Shown here: positions 33,012-43,941 of the stretch, piece by piece
Position numbering within the stretch: position 1 is the stretch's first letter
Layout: every line of letters starts with the position of its first letter
From: Hexactinellida sp. DTS-2022
Taxonomy: Eukaryota > Porifera > Hexactinellida
Assembly (NCBI GenBank): GCA_028753945.1
Contig: JAPNXP010000008.1
Location: 3,286,001 to 3,350,000 of the forward strand
DNA: 64,000 bases
Direction: 5' to 3'
Position numbers and translations under genes: made by a program
Notes under the pieces: generated by a model
Told to the model about the DNA's origin: nothing
Database searches by the model: none
What the model saw: only the letters and a program-made list of their open reading frames with translations

Positions 33012-34244
33012 TTAGAATATCTGTAGACAATCCTTATCAGCTTGACACACTACTATAACTCTTCCTTGTTTGTCTACTGTAACACCTGTTGGATGGTTAG
33101 AGACTGGAATCTTATGAATCATTTGGAATTTAGTATTGAAAACATGAATCGAGTTAGAGATACGATGTGAAATTAGAATATTATCAGTATGGTTAATAAA
33201 GAAGAACCAAGGATTAATTAGTTGCACTTCGTTGCCTCGAGATATAACACTCTTCTGTAGAATGTGATTATAGTTGTAGAGATGGAGGCAAGGATTAGAA
33301 TCATCTAGAACATAAATGTATTCTTTGTTGAGTTTAACATCACGAGGGGATTTGAGTGCATCTTTTCCAAACTGAGACTTAAAAGATAATTCTTTTGACA
33401 GTATTTGAATACGATGATTAAAACAATCACAAATATAAATATCCCCACTATACTCATCAATTGTTAGACCAAAGGGATTGTTGAATTCTAACTCTCCTAT
33501 TCCATGTCTACCGATTCTAGAAACAAACTTCCCATTGAGTTGATAATTGAGAATAAAGTTACCTTGAGAAATAAGAATTATATCTCCACAAATAGCTACA
33601 CCTCTCGGGTAGCACATCTTTCCTTTACCTTCATTGTCTCCAAATTTGAACAAATACTTACCAATACTATCGAATACTTTCACACAGTTATTACCTTGAT
33701 CTGCTATGTAAATATTTCCAGTTTTATTATCAACTGTAATACCATGTGGATTGTCAAGTTGTTCCATTCCCTTTCCTCTCTCACTTACACTCACTAGAGG
33801 TTGTTTCTTGCTTGTATAGTCAATTCCACTTCTCACTTTCTCTACCAACTTACCCAACTTGTTCAATTCAGCTAGCATTTTGTTGATGTCACACTCAAAA
33901 CTAACCATTTTAGTTTCTACTGGAGTCTTAACAGAAGCAAGTTCTGTGTTTAATCGTGCAATAAAATCTTCATGAACAGACTTTATAGGAGAAGTTTGAA
34001 ATAGATTTTGGTGAAATGTTTTCGTTGTTTCAAGAGCTATTTTCTTTTCATTAAATTTCTCCAATTCGCTTCTATAAGAGAGATAAGAATCTAGAATATT
34101 ATCCAACTCTCTCAACAATTCACTTTCTCTAGTTTTCAAGCAATCAATTAATTCAATAAATTTAGTAATGATTTCCTCTCTTACTCGACTCAATTCTAAC
34201 TCGTAATTACCTTTCCGATCTCCCAATGTATTAGCAACTGCCAT
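33012..34244 (-). CDS. Coiled-coil NHL-repeat protein, 410 aa, intact
   Basis: Residues 1-150 are charged and helical (two coiled-coil stretches typical of the region after a B-box in TRIM proteins). Residues about 165-410 form six NHL blades with repeating PxGITVD...IYIADQGNNCVKVFD pattern. No RING finger, B-box, signal peptide or membrane segment is present, so it is a TRIM-like protein reduced to coiled coil plus propeller. It ends with the Cys-Leu-Gln strand that closes the propeller. Such propellers bind RNA or protein partners; the target is unknown. Its relationship to the two broken NHL loci (331-1726 and 22041-32486) indicates an expanded family in this genome. Single exon, complete. 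Confidence 0.9.
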   Translation of the reverse strand: MAVANTLGDRKGNYELELSRVREEIITKFIELIDCLKTRESELLRELDNILDSYLSYRSELEKFNEKKIALETTKTFHQNLFQTSPIKSVHEDFIARLNTELASVKTPVETKMVSFECDINKMLAELNKLGKLVEKVRSGIDYTSKKQPLVSVSERGKGMEQLDNPHGITVDNKTGNIYIADQGNNCVKVFDSIGKYLFKFGDNEGKGKMCYPRGVAICGDIILISQGNFILNYQLNGKFVSRIGRHGIGELEFNNPFGLTIDEYSGDIYICDCFNHRIQILSKELSFKSQFGKDALKSPRDVKLNKEYIYVLDDSNPCLHLYNYNHILQKSVISRGNEVQLINPWFFFINHTDNILISHRISNSIHVFNTKFQMIHKIPVSNHPTGVTVDKQGRVIVVCQADKDCLQIF

Positions 34245-34425
34245 GATTGGTTCGTTAAATTATTCTGAGTTAATCTAGTTCAAACCAAAATACAAGAATA
34301 TTATTACTTAATTAACCTCGGATTCAGAAGGTATAAATAGAAAAATCGCATTTTCACTTTCAATTTGAATTGAAAGTGAAATTTAATTTCAAGTGAAAAT
34401 GAAAGTGTTTTTTTTGTATTTATAC

Positions 34426-35255
34426 TGTCACGGGCATCACTAGACCTTCAGGAGTAGTGTCCTTGGGAAAGGCACTAGGTGGCAGTACGGAACACTACAA
34501 GAGTGATTGTCTGTAGTATGCTCCGGCTGGTAATCTTGGAGTCGACACTAGGTGGCTCGAGGAGCAATATATTATATGAGTGGTCGAGGGTTACCCTCCA
34601 GTCCTGACGAGTCCCTGGAAAGGGACGAAACCACTGACATAACTTCCCTATGGGTTGGGCCGACTAGGCGGCTAGTCTCCATACTAAGCCGTGACCTCAT
34701 CTCATAACATAATTACCCCCGACATCATGGGCGCCGAAACTCTTAAACGCTAGGGGGGGGGTGTGACGTAATATTCAAATGTGAAAGTTCAAAAAACAAT
34801 GCGTATGGGGATAAAATCAATGTTGGATGGGCATAATTGTATAGATATATACATCATCAACTGAAATTTATACTAATTCATTAATTAAGGAATCAATAAT
34901 TTTCCATTTTTCTTCCCTGACTTCTCCTCGGCCAGGGGGGGTGAGCCGGGTGACACCCTCCCTGACCCCCCCACTTTCGGCGCCTATGCCCGACATGAGC
35001 GACATCATGATGCCGGTGGTAATTATGTTATGGTTGACCAGTCATTATGTTATGAGATGAGGTCACGGCCTAGTATGGAGACTAGCCGCCTAGTCGGCCC
35101 AACACATAGGGAAGTTATGTCAGTGGTTTCGTCCCATTGCAGGGACTCGTCAGGACTGGAAGGTAACCCTCGACCACTCTCATATAATGCTCCTCGAGCC
35201 ACCTAGTGCCTTTCCCAAGGACACTACTCCTGAAGGTCTAGTGATGCCCGTGACA
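34426..35255. mobile_element. Palindromic element with TGTCACGGGC ends
   Basis: Arms of about 290 bp: 34426-34717 and about 35015-35255 are inverted copies (landmarks TCAGGAGTAGTGTCC, GGCGGCTAGTC). Flanked by ATAC at 34422-34425 and 35256-35259, a possible 4-bp duplication. A later element sits at the centre. The left arm has an extra block (about 34485-34540) absent from the right. Confidence 0.75.
34726..34988. mobile_element. 263-bp MITE with CATGGGCGCC ends
   Basis: Ends CATGGGCGCCGAAA and TTTCGGCGCCTATG. The 8-mer CCCGACAT is duplicated exactly at 34718-34725 and 34989-34996. Contains G and C homopolymer tracts. It is nested at the centre of the 34426-35255 palindrome. Confidence 0.85.
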
Positions 35256-35313
35256 ATACCTTGGATCCCAGGGCATTCGCTTAATAACTTATTATAACTT
35301 ATTAAAAGACATA

Positions 35314-35813
35314 CCTTATTATAGGAAATTAACGCGAATTTCTCCAAATCGCGTTAATTTAATGGAGAGTTAATTTCCATGACCTTAATTTTCTGCTATT
35401 TAGCAAAATTATACAATGGATGGGCAAACTTCCGAGCTACATATTTTCAGATGTGAAACTAGTTTGAAAGGATATACCATTTCTATCAAGTAGATTGGAA
35501 GCCTATTTGGGCACAATAATAGTATTTAATCAGGAGATTAATAATCCTGAAATTATAAAATTTATTCGCGTTAATTTAATGTACACACTGTTCTCTCTAA
35601 TAGTCCACCAGTGGGAAATTGGCACAAAGTGGACTATTAGAGAATATGGACTATTACAGATATATAAATAGTTGATTTGGACAAGTAAATAAGTGGACTA
35701 TTAGAAAAGTGGACAATTAGAGAGAACAGACTGTATTTGAAAATGTTCAGCTCCAATTCGCGTTAATTACATGGAGCGTTAATTTCTTGGCGCGTTAATT
35801 TCCTATAATAAGG
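35314..35813. mobile_element. TA-flanked MITE with CCTTATTATAGG ends
   Basis: Ends CCTTATTATAGGAAATTAAC and its inverse, each next to TA. Repeats of AACGCG/CGCGTTAATTT lie in both arms. A second MITE is nested at 35584-35733. Confidence 0.75.
35584..35733. mobile_element. Nested TA-flanked MITE, TGTTCTCTCTAATAG family
   Basis: Left end CACACTGTTCTCTCTAATAG and right inverse CAATTAGAGAGAACAG, TA on both sides. GTGGACTATTAG recurs four times within 150 bp. Confidence 0.75.
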
Positions 35814-35819
35814 TATAGC

Positions 35820-36335
35820 AGGGTTGCCGACTTGCCGTGGGAATGGAATTTCCGTTCCAATTCCCATCCCATTCCCATAGGAATCCTGTGGGAATCCCCA
35901 TGGGAAAGCAAAGCAGATTCGTATCAATGGTAAAGCCTATATTAATTAATTAATTAATTAATTAACATCCGGATTACTTGGGGTCAAAGGTATAAATAGA
36001 AAAACCACATTTTCATTTTCACTTTCAATTGAAATTCAATTAACTTTCAGTTTCAATTTCACATTCCAGGGAATCCGCGAGTTTATTAAGGATGACCTAA
36101 TGAAACCATATGATGTCATCATCACCTTAAGGTGTCAAGATCCACTTGTATAGGTGGTACGTGCCATAAGGACCAATTGATAAATTTAAAGTTTGTTTCT
36201 ATCTTATATCATTTCTGACATTAATGAAATTTAGCTAATTAGTATAAATTAGCTAAATTTCATTATAAAATTTATAAAATTTCCCTGTGGGGATCCCCAT
36301 AGGAATCCCCATGGGATATTCGAGTTAAAAAAATG
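35820..36335. repeat. Region with CCCATGGGGATTCC palindromic motifs
   Basis: Blocks at 35845-35915 and 36275-36325 repeat GGGAATCCCCATGGG and similar words; between them lies a piece of the hairpin-ended repeat body and an ATTA microsatellite (35940-35964). Element limits are not clear; an end CAGGGTTGCCGAC near 35819 is hAT-like. Confidence 0.45.
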
Positions 36336-36692
36336 TGTTTTTACAATTTTGTGAATCATATAATTCGAATGAGTTGGTTGGTGTTGGGTGATCACCAACA
36401 CGCACATAAAAAATGCTGAGTCATCACAGATTATATTCTACTGAAACTTGAATATCTCTCAAATAAAGTGAGCTAAATGGAGACTTCCAACTCACTAAGG
36501 GTCGTTGCCTTTTGGAACACCTTTCTGAAATAATTTAACACCTTCATAGTGATGATGACATGGCGAAAAAAAATCCAAAATTGCAGCTGTGCCGACAGCA
36601 TGTTCCTTTGGAGGCACTATCAATAAACCACCAACAAAACATAGTGCCACCAAAGGAACATGCGTCGGCACAGGCTGCAATTTTGGATTTTT
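36105..36692 (+). repeat. Hairpin-ended dispersed repeat, solo copy
   Basis: Body landmarks ACCTTAAGGTGTCAAGA and GTTGGTTGGTGTTGGGTG lead into the terminal hairpin 36575-36692 (GCAGCTGTGCCGACAGCATG and its inverse). The loop holds AAACCACCAACAAAAC. Here the copy is interrupted near 36245-36330 by CCCATGGGG-type sequence. Confidence 0.6.
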
Positions 36693-37201
36693 TTTTTTCT
36701 CCGTAGAAGGTGCCCTGGCCAGAGCTTTATAGTTGATGGGCTGAAACTTGGCATGTAGGTGCGATGGGACCGTCTAATTTGCACCTGGGGTTACGATTTT
36801 TGATTAAGAAATTTTTGACACATCTTTAACACCTTTCAAATTTTGTTTGTCTGGTCCATAACTCAAAAATTGTTTTACTAAACCCCCAAATTTTATTTCA
36901 CATTTGGATTCGCCATAAAATTCTGCGTCTGATGGGAGAATAAATTTTTCAATAAAGGAGTCAATTTCTGCCATAAATGGGGGTAGAAATTCATCCAATC
37001 CCTGGTGTTCTCACCGTGAATATTGGAATATAAGAATGAACGTTGAATTAGAATTGGAGGGATAACCTATATACTGCCCAAACCAACTGAGTATATTATG
37101 TAATCATAATGAATCAGTGGTAAACAACACCTTTATTCCATAGATAAAATATTTTCTTCAATCCACTATCTCACTGTTAACCCTTTTGAATTACTTAAGA
37201 A
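36693..37201. other. Upstream of SWI5, dispersed-repeat fragment
   Basis: 36780-36870 is another copy of the fragment at 8440-8550. A 64-codon minus-strand ORF across it is not supported by the other copies. The rest presumably includes the SWI5 promoter. Confidence 0.45.
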
Positions 37202-37600
37202 ATGGCTTCACCTGACAGTCCACCAAAGAAGAAACTAAAACAGGATTCTTCTCGCGTCTCAGAAACAGTTATAAAGTGCACGAGTGACTCAGATATTCCA
37301 GAGTACAAAATACAGGAAAGCGATAATTCATATAAAGAATCAAAATCTAAGTTGAATGAAAAATCGTGTATTGAAGATGAAATATTAGTGCTAAAAGAAG
37401 AGTATATTAAACTCAAAGAGAAACTGAATTTTCTCTCCTCTGAATGTTCAGAGGTTGAGATGGAGGATATCCTGGGTGGACTACACGATTATAACGACAT
37501 TAAAGATGCTACACAGATTCTGCTGGGGAAATTAGCTGACTTTGAGCAGAAGCCAGTTTCGGCTCTCTATTCTAGGTTTGGACTGAACATCACTGATTAA
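37202..37600 (+). CDS. SWI5: SWI5 homologue, DNA recombination repair, 132 aa
   Basis: Residues 1-45 are low-complexity and basic/Ser-rich, residues 60-80 are helical, and the C-terminal half carries the Swi5 signature: LHDYNDIKDATQILLGKLAD, then a short linker and YSRFGL near the end. Swi5 pairs with Sfr1/MEI5 and supports Rad51 filament formation in homologous recombination. The C-terminal domain is complete. The N-terminus is shorter than in the long human form but near that of compact orthologues. Single exon, ATG at the beginning of a basic nuclear-like sequence (PPKKKLK). I am confident in the family because the Swi5 core is nearly continuous. Confidence 0.9.
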   Translation: MASPDSPPKKKLKQDSSRVSETVIKCTSDSDIPEYKIQESDNSYKESKSKLNEKSCIEDEILVLKEEYIKLKEKLNFLSSECSEVEMEDILGGLHDYNDIKDATQILLGKLADFEQKPVSALYSRFGLNITD

Positions 37601-37734
37601 CAACATTATTTATGTGATAATTAATATACATATACTTGTTAATTACAGTCTGAATAATGTGGGAAGGCAACTGATAAATTGACGATTAAAATCCTAATGT
37701 GATTTCTAGCATTTAGTACTGTTGTATGACGGTT

Positions 37735-37995
37735 TACTTACCATGACAGTTTACTTACCTCTATTGCTATAACCAGAGTTAGTCAACCAGAGAAATATCT
37801 TTGTTTATTTAACACATTTTGGTACATAAGAAATGAAGGAGTGCGAAGTGAGCGGGCTCCATTTTTAAGGAGCGGGAGCGGGAGTGCGCTCCTTTTTTTC
37901 GTAAGAGCGAAAACAGGAGCGCCGCTCCTTTTTATGATTAGGAGCGCGGAGCGGTAGCGCGCTCCAAAAAATGAGGAGCGCTTAATGTTCTGCAT
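37735..37995. repeat. MITE remnant and GGAGCG-rich repeat
   Basis: 37726-37780 resembles the end of the 46434-47358 element (GTATGAC, TTTACTTACC). 37840-37985 repeats GGAGCG/CGCTCC and resembles 54985-55060, with GCGCTTAATG at the right end of both. Confidence 0.5.
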
Positions 37996-38188
37996 ACAAC
38001 TAAATTTAGGTAGTACTGTATTTGCTCCCTCATATAATTATATAACTTATTATGTCTTATGTAATGTAAATGTATATAGTAATTACAAATACAAACAATT
38101 AAAGTCTCTACAGTTCAATAGATTATGCACTGCATGTTCATTACAAATCCTAGGTCATTATACCCATTGAAGCCTCACCACTGTTTAT

Positions 38189-41057
38189 CTAGTCAAATTC
38201 AGGTCTGTTTTCATAGTGGCTATTTTTGTTTGCGAGATCAATATCTTGGTTTCCAACACTCAACATTGTTGTGTAATCATCTGAATCGTGTGTCACGACT
38301 GCTGATGCTTGATTAGTGACACCTGACAAATTGAAATATTCATTAGTTGGAAGTATTTCAATTCTATTCAATTTGTTTGAACTCCTTTCTCTTATTTCAA
38401 TTCCATCGGTTATATTTTCATATCTAGGTCTTTCATCATTCTTGGGTATGCGTTGGAATTGAGGAACACGTTGCCTTCTCTTCCTTACGTATAAAAGTAA
38501 TATTATGATTATACTAACAAGCCCCACTATTATCCCTATAAGGAATACTATTAAAACTATAATTCCCCCTAATATCGTATGATACTGTGGTAAGCTAAGA
38601 TAACCAGCATAAATTTCAATTTCTTTGGTTCCCAATTCTGTTGTTGAGGATACTAGAGGTAAAGTTGTCTGTTTGTTCGTGATGTTAGTTGGCAGATCTG
38701 TAGTGCTGTATTTGCTCCCTATATGTTAAATCATGATATAGTACACTCAAACCTCCGAGATCCGGACCTCTCAGATACGGGCACCTCCTTCAATCGGGCA
38801 ACCTTATTGGTGTAAATCAAATCTTTCCCAGTTACGGACACTCTCCGGACGAAAGATCCCGGAAAGGGAGGTTTGAGTGTATTTATAATACATACGTAGA
38901 TGTACAATATACTCTAGTTAATTTAAATACCTAAATACCATTACTTAACCGATATTCGCCATATCCGTGTTCGTATTACGAGAGTTTACTGTATTACAAA
39001 TAAAAAAATATTGGGCTTTGTTCTTACCTGTTGTTATTTGTGTTGCTATTGTTGGGTCTATAGCAGTTGCTGTGTATGTTAGGTCGCTTCCTCCACTCTT
39101 AACATGACTTCTGTAGTAACCATAGTTTGATATGATTAACTCACTGATCCCAGTAGTTACATCCCAACTGCCTTGTACATCTGTCCATTGTTCATTCTGT
39201 GTAGGTTTGTATTCCCATGTTATTTGTGTAGTCTGATAGGTGTCTGTTCTGCATACAAGTGCTGTGGGAATTGAATTGATAGTTTTATTAAATCCGTCAA
39301 TAGATTCGTATTGTCCACTGTCCATCTTTATAGCGAATAAACTCCCTACCGGATTATACAACATTACTAAACATAGAAAGTATTAGTTGACTGTTTTAAA
39401 TAACAAGAATTAATATACGTAAGGTTGTATAAGTATATATTTATAGAAAATAGTGACAAACTTGCTGTTCATCAGGCTTAATTTATACAAATCAGACATA
39501 CCTCCTGGTTTCCTACAAATATATTCTCTTTCATCACTACAAGGGAAAGCTCTCCAGTTCCCAGCACCAGTAATAACAATACAATATGGGCCTGTACCAG
39601 ACTTATCAGGTGTTGAAGAATATGTTATTGGATTACCATCTACCCACTGTGCTGACTGCATATAGCTGTTATAATCCAATCCAATCCATGCATTTGCTGT
39701 ATAACCAGAAGTTTGCCTTAATAGAGATGCTAACATATCATTCTCATTCTCTGAGTTGATACTAGTTAGATTTCCTCTTCTTACACAGTCAGTATTAGCA
39801 TCTGACCATTCTTTGTAAGAATACTTTATGTAATTAAAACAACTGTTATTGTAGAATGTATCACAATTTGTGAGGAAATCTGCAAGGAATATAGCAATTA
39901 TAAAATCTGTAGATGATACCTATATATCTATATTATTAAATCTCGATTGTTGTTTGTTTGTTTGTGTGTGTGTGTGTTTGTCCGGATTATATTAAAGTGA
40001 TGGGGGAATAGAAACCGCAATTAATATTGGGATATAAACTAACTTTCAAATGTTATAATAGGTAAACAAGTATGCTGAACACGAATTTCGCGTTTATAAA
40101 TTTCTCATATTAATATTTGTTGTTGTTGTTTGCACAAAATAGGTAAACAAATTAATGAAAATTCAAAATCAACCTAGAAGTTAGCTTTCAACGGGTATTA
40201 TAGGTAAACAAGTATGCTGAACACGAATTTCGCGTTTATAAATTTCTCATATTACTATTTGTTGTTGTTGTTTACACAAAATAGGTAAACAAATTAATTA
40301 AAGTTCAAAATCAACCTAGAAGTTAGCTTCCAACGGGTATTATAGGTAAACAAGTATGCCGAACACGAATTTCGCGTTTATAAATTTCTCATATGAATAT
40401 TTGTTGTCGTTGTTTACACAAAATAGGTAAACAAATTAATGAAAATTCAAAATCAACCTAGAAGTTAGCTTTCAACGGGTATTGTAGGTAAACAAGTATG
40501 CTGAACACGAATTTCGCGTTTAAATTTTCTAATATGAATATTTGTTGTTGTTGTTGTTGTTGTTGTTTACTCAAAATAGCTAAACAATTTAATGAAAATT
40601 CAAAATCAACCTAGAAGTTAACTTTCAATAGGTATTATAAGTAAACAAGTGTGCTGAACACGAATTTCGCATTTATAAAATTCTAATATGAGTCTTTGTT
40701 GTTGTTGTTGTTTACACAAATAGGTAAACAAATTAATGAAAATCAAAATCATAACGTCCCTATCTACCATTTCCATGGTAGAAAATGTGAGGAGTAAGGC
40801 CGCATAGCGGCCGTTAACTTGAGGTGCGTAGCACCGATCTGTCGCAAAGCGACCGAGACCGAAGGGCTCGTATTAATGAAATTATGGCTAAAATTGGTCA
40901 GGCAACAAATTACTATAAATTGCAAAATAACTGATTTACAAAAAATAATTGCATAAATATTTAGAGCAATATTTAATTACTTACCTTGACCTGTAATACA
41001 TGACAACATACAAATAAATTCCCAAACGAATATATATTTGATAAACTTTAGTGACAT
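38189..41057 (-). CDS. C-type lectin/Ig-like single-pass receptor, four exons, 432 aa
   Basis: Four exons on the minus strand: 41057-40985, 39879-39502, 39366-39028 and 38697-38189. All junctions are GT-AG and phase 1, and the sum is 1299 bases, an exact number of codons. Exon 1 is a signal peptide. Exon 2 is a full C-type lectin domain (SCFNY, WIGLDY, WVDG, final EREYICRKP); a canonical sugar-binding EPN or QPD triplet is not visible, so calcium-dependent sugar binding is doubtful. Exon 3 looks like an Ig-like fold (VCRTD, ITWEYK, YGYYRS) lacking the second cysteine. Exon 4 has a Thr-rich stalk, one membrane helix, a basic stop-transfer and a cytoplasmic tail with YENI, YFNL, YTTM and YENR motifs. 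YTTM fits a PI3-kinase SH2 site. A Helentron-like element lies in intron 1 and a mariner MITE in intron 3. Confidence 0.85.
38744..38879. mobile_element. TA-flanked MITE in receptor intron 3
   Basis: Ends CACTCAAACCTCC and GGAGGTTTGAGTG, TA on both sides, with ATCCGGAC/TTACGGACA motifs. 136 bp. Confidence 0.75.
39921..40873 (+). mobile_element. Helentron-like non-autonomous element, copy b
   Basis: Starts with ATTATTAAATCTCGATTG and a TTTG/TGTG run, then TTTGTCCGGATTATA. It contains about five tandem units of 130-145 bp (landmark GAACACGAATTTCGCG) and ends with three hairpins (GGCCGC-GCGGCC, GGTGC-GCACC, GTCGC-GCGAC) and GAAGGGCTCGTAT. It is the same family as 12547-13440, in the opposite orientation, inside intron 1 of the lectin receptor. 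Confidence 0.8.
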
Positions 41058-41639
41058 TTTGAGTTTAACTCAAATTTCCTTCTAAAGCTTACAGTACACC
41101 AAATATTTATACTACAGACACATAGGACGGTTTGTATTATGACTACAATATCAATTTACTTATCAAGTTCGTTATTCTACATACAACTAATACATTTATT
41201 AATTATGGAATATATGAGTTATAAACTTTACTTAAACGTTGTTTGAAAGGTGGTTATTGAGAACATTCGACCCATATTTGGTCATAAAATCTCTAATGAT
41301 ATGTATACATTAAAGTACATTACATAATATAACCTTAAATTAATAAAATAGGAAAAGTTACCTATAGAATCTTAAACTGTGGTATACTAACATCATTATC
41401 AGACCTCAAACATTGATGTGATTAATTGTTGAATTACAACCTGAACTATTACAAATTATTCTCAACTTGACAACTAGAATGGTTTGTTGGAATCAGTTAT
41501 TATTATTTTTGTTATGGTACCAAACAGTTTATACTATATTTATTGAGTATTGCGTAACAGGCTGTGTAATGAGTCTATAGAAGAAATTAATTAAACAATT
41601 AATAATAGAATAATGTATACAGTACTACTTAATAAATAA
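41058..41639. other. Upstream of the lectin receptor, nothing recognised
   Basis: AT-rich, no ORF or repeat recognised. Probably includes the receptor promoter. Confidence 0.4.
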
Positions 41640-41965
41640 ATGTGAATTATCTCAGAGATGGTGCATGATAGAAACAAACTTCCAATTTACCAATTGAACC
41701 TTATGCCACGTAACACCATAATCTTAATACCTGGAAGTGATGATGACATCGTCAAAAAAATTTGTTTTTAAAATTTTTCGAATTCGATATTTCGAATGTG
41801 TTCGTTGGCGTTTGAGGAATACCCAACAACATACATTGAAAAATGCTGACTCATAATCAACTATATTTATACTGAATCTAAATATCTCTGAAATGAAGTG
41901 GGTTAAAAGGAACTTCCAACACACTAATGGTGACTACCTTTTGAGACACATTTCTATTTAGTTTG
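41640..41965 (+). repeat. Hairpin-ended repeat, diverged copy lacking the hairpin
   Basis: Body text related to 13780-14110 and 17750-18070 (TTATGCCACGTAACACC, GATGATGACATCGTCAAAAA). It stops before the terminal hairpin. Confidence 0.55.
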
Positions 41966-42206
41966 ACTTTGAAAAATAGTAATTTTCATGATTCTCATCC
42001 ACTTTTCTGCAACAGTATTGCTGTACCTAACATCACTTCCATTTGGTATCATAACTGGACCTAAATTAAATTGTCCATAGAGGACATTTCGGCATGCAAT
42101 GTGTTCCTAAAGTGTTGGTAGTCGTGGTAGAAATAATTGTCATTATCCTCAAGAGTGCTTGTTTTATGCATTATTTCTAATTCATCTATTCTTTCTGGCA
42201 TTTAAT

Positions 42207-42564
42207 TAGGGCATTAGGATCGAACGATCAATGATCGTGCGATCACGATCGCGATCCTTTTTTGACGATCGAAGCAGGATCGTCGATCGTATTTTACAGA
42301 ACGTATGTATTTAATTTGAATACGATTATTAATTCAATTTATCCATAAAACAGGCCCGTAACAATAAAATATTTTTCAGGTTGTTGAAAATCTAACTTCA
42401 CTGTTTCTAAAAGTTGGTCAAGTTGAAACCTGAGCCTCCTGAATAGATACTACGGCAAATAAGAAATGATCGAAAAATGATCGGGATCGGATCGGCGATC
42501 ATTTGTAAAATTGCGATCGGGATCGAGATCGCGATCAATTTTTTGGCGATCGACTAATGCCCTA
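42207..42564. mobile_element. hAT-type MITE built on CGATCG motifs
   Basis: Ends TAGGGCATTAG and CTAATGCCCTA. The 8-mer CATTTAAT is duplicated at 42199-42206 and 42565-42572. Dense CGATC/GATCG motifs in both arms. A right-end remnant of the same family is at about 56770-56890. Confidence 0.85.
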
Positions 42565-42589
42565 CATTTAATTAACCATTGTTAAATAT

Positions 42590-43153
42590 ATCTATCTATC
42601 TATCTATCTCTATATTAAAAGCGCAATTGTTGTGTGTGTGTGTGTTTGTCCAGAATTGATTGGAAAGACTACGAGTCCCAGAAAGCTGAAAATTTTTATA
42701 CAGGGGTAATTTTGTACTGCGACAACGATCTATTGGTTTTTGAAGAGAAATATTCACATTTGAAGGTGACAAAATATGTTAGCCAATTAAATTCGAGGGT
42801 TTGTTAGTATGGATTAGCAGATTTCATCAATTAGTATAAATAGCCTGTGCATAATAGAAATATTTTATGAGGCTGCAATCTGATTGATTGGAAATAAATT
42901 CGTTTAACCAATGTCTATTCTATTGCCTGTTTTTCTTTTAGTATTATTTTGATTCGAGCTTTCTTATCGTGCAACTGAAATTTATTGAGCTATTAAAACT
43001 CATTATTAATGTGATCGCTTTTGGGGAGGGAAAGGCCGCGAAGCGGCCGTTAATTGTATTGCGTAGTGCCTAACACGAACGAACAAAAGTCGCGAACCGA
43101 CTTTTGTGAGAGAGTGATCCGTCGCGAAGCGACCGAGACCGAAGGGCTCGTAT
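42590..43153 (+). mobile_element. Helentron-like non-autonomous element, copy c
   Basis: Starts at a TATC microsatellite with CTATATTAAAAGCGCAATTG, a TGTG run and TTTGTCCAGAATTG. Ends with hairpins (GGCCGC-GCGGCC, AGTCG-CGACT, GTCGC-GCGAC) and the same GAAGGGCTCGTAT terminus as copies a and b. The core is different and lacks the 143-bp units. A fragment of its core (ATTAAATTCGAGGGTT) recurs at 60409-60520. Confidence 0.75.
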
Positions 43154-43157
43154 AGTA

Positions 43158-43345
43158 AACTCGGTTAGCACGTACCTGGTTAGTACGTACTTCGACTTAG
43201 TACGTACTAACTTGTATAAACAAAGTATGTCAATTTATGTATATCTCTATGTAGGTCAACTCGGTTTGTACGTATTCTTGGATTATAGCCATTATTATAT
43301 ACGTACTAATTTTTTTCTCCCGAGGGGGTACGTACTAATCGAGTT
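43158..43345. mobile_element. MITE with ACGTAC motifs
   Basis: Left AACTCGGTTAGCACGTAC and right GTACGTACTAATCGAGTT are inverted, imperfect partners. It abuts the end of Helentron-like copy c. Confidence 0.5.
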
Positions 43346-43545
43346 CTTCTCTACTAGTAAATAAGCTCATGTATGATGTATGATAATTCTCTACAATTGT
43401 TGTTTAATCTCAGACACAAAACATCTAAAGTCAGTATGTCTAAACGTTAAAATATATTCAGTTGACTCCGACATTACGAGTCCCAATGGATAAGTATTGA
43501 TTACTGCAACTGATACTTACTCAGTTGTCAGTGGTGCTACATATA

Positions 43546-43714
43546 CAGTGGAGCCTCCCATAACGGACACTCCAAATAGCGGACAACCTCTAAATAACGG
43601 ACAACCCTCGTGGCACGGATTTATTTATTTAGCATATGTCTAATAGAAAAGCAACCTCTAAATAGCGGGAAACGGTTCCGGTCCCAAGGTGTCCGTTGTT
43701 CAGAGGCTCTACTG
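43546..43714. mobile_element. Tc1/mariner-type MITE
   Basis: CAGTGGAGCCTCC...GAGGCTCTACTG with TA on both sides and AATAGCGGACAACC repeats. Confidence 0.75.
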
Positions 43715-43789
43715 TATACTAAATGTATAGTATCAAATTTTCTCATGGCAGAGCTGAGGAAATTAAAAGAGAAGTTTCACATGCTACTG

Positions 43790-43922
43790 TAGGGTTTTTT
43801 AAGGGTTGAGACCTTGGTGTAAGTGAACTCTGCAGCGGCAGCGGCCGACCCGAATCGTGGTGTAACTCCAAAAAATCTTGGTGCAATATTTACACCAAGA
43901 TCGGCCTTAAAAAACCCTGTAG
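43790..43922. mobile_element. MITE with AGGGTTTTTTAAGG ends
   Basis: Left AGGGTTTTTTAAGGG and right CCTTAAAAAACCCTG. GCTACTG flanks both sides. A better preserved relative with CACCAAGA and CGGCCGCGGCC motifs is inserted in a tandem array at about 59394-59546. Confidence 0.65.
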
Positions 43923-43941
43923 CTACTGGACCTTTCAGTTA

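Noticed and set aside
8555..36692. The recurring hairpin as microRNA genes
   Set aside because: It is always at the end of the same repeat; no evidence of conservation beyond transposon copies.
36804..36998. 64-aa minus-strand ORF
   Set aside because: Other copies of the same repeat (8440-8550) do not keep this frame.
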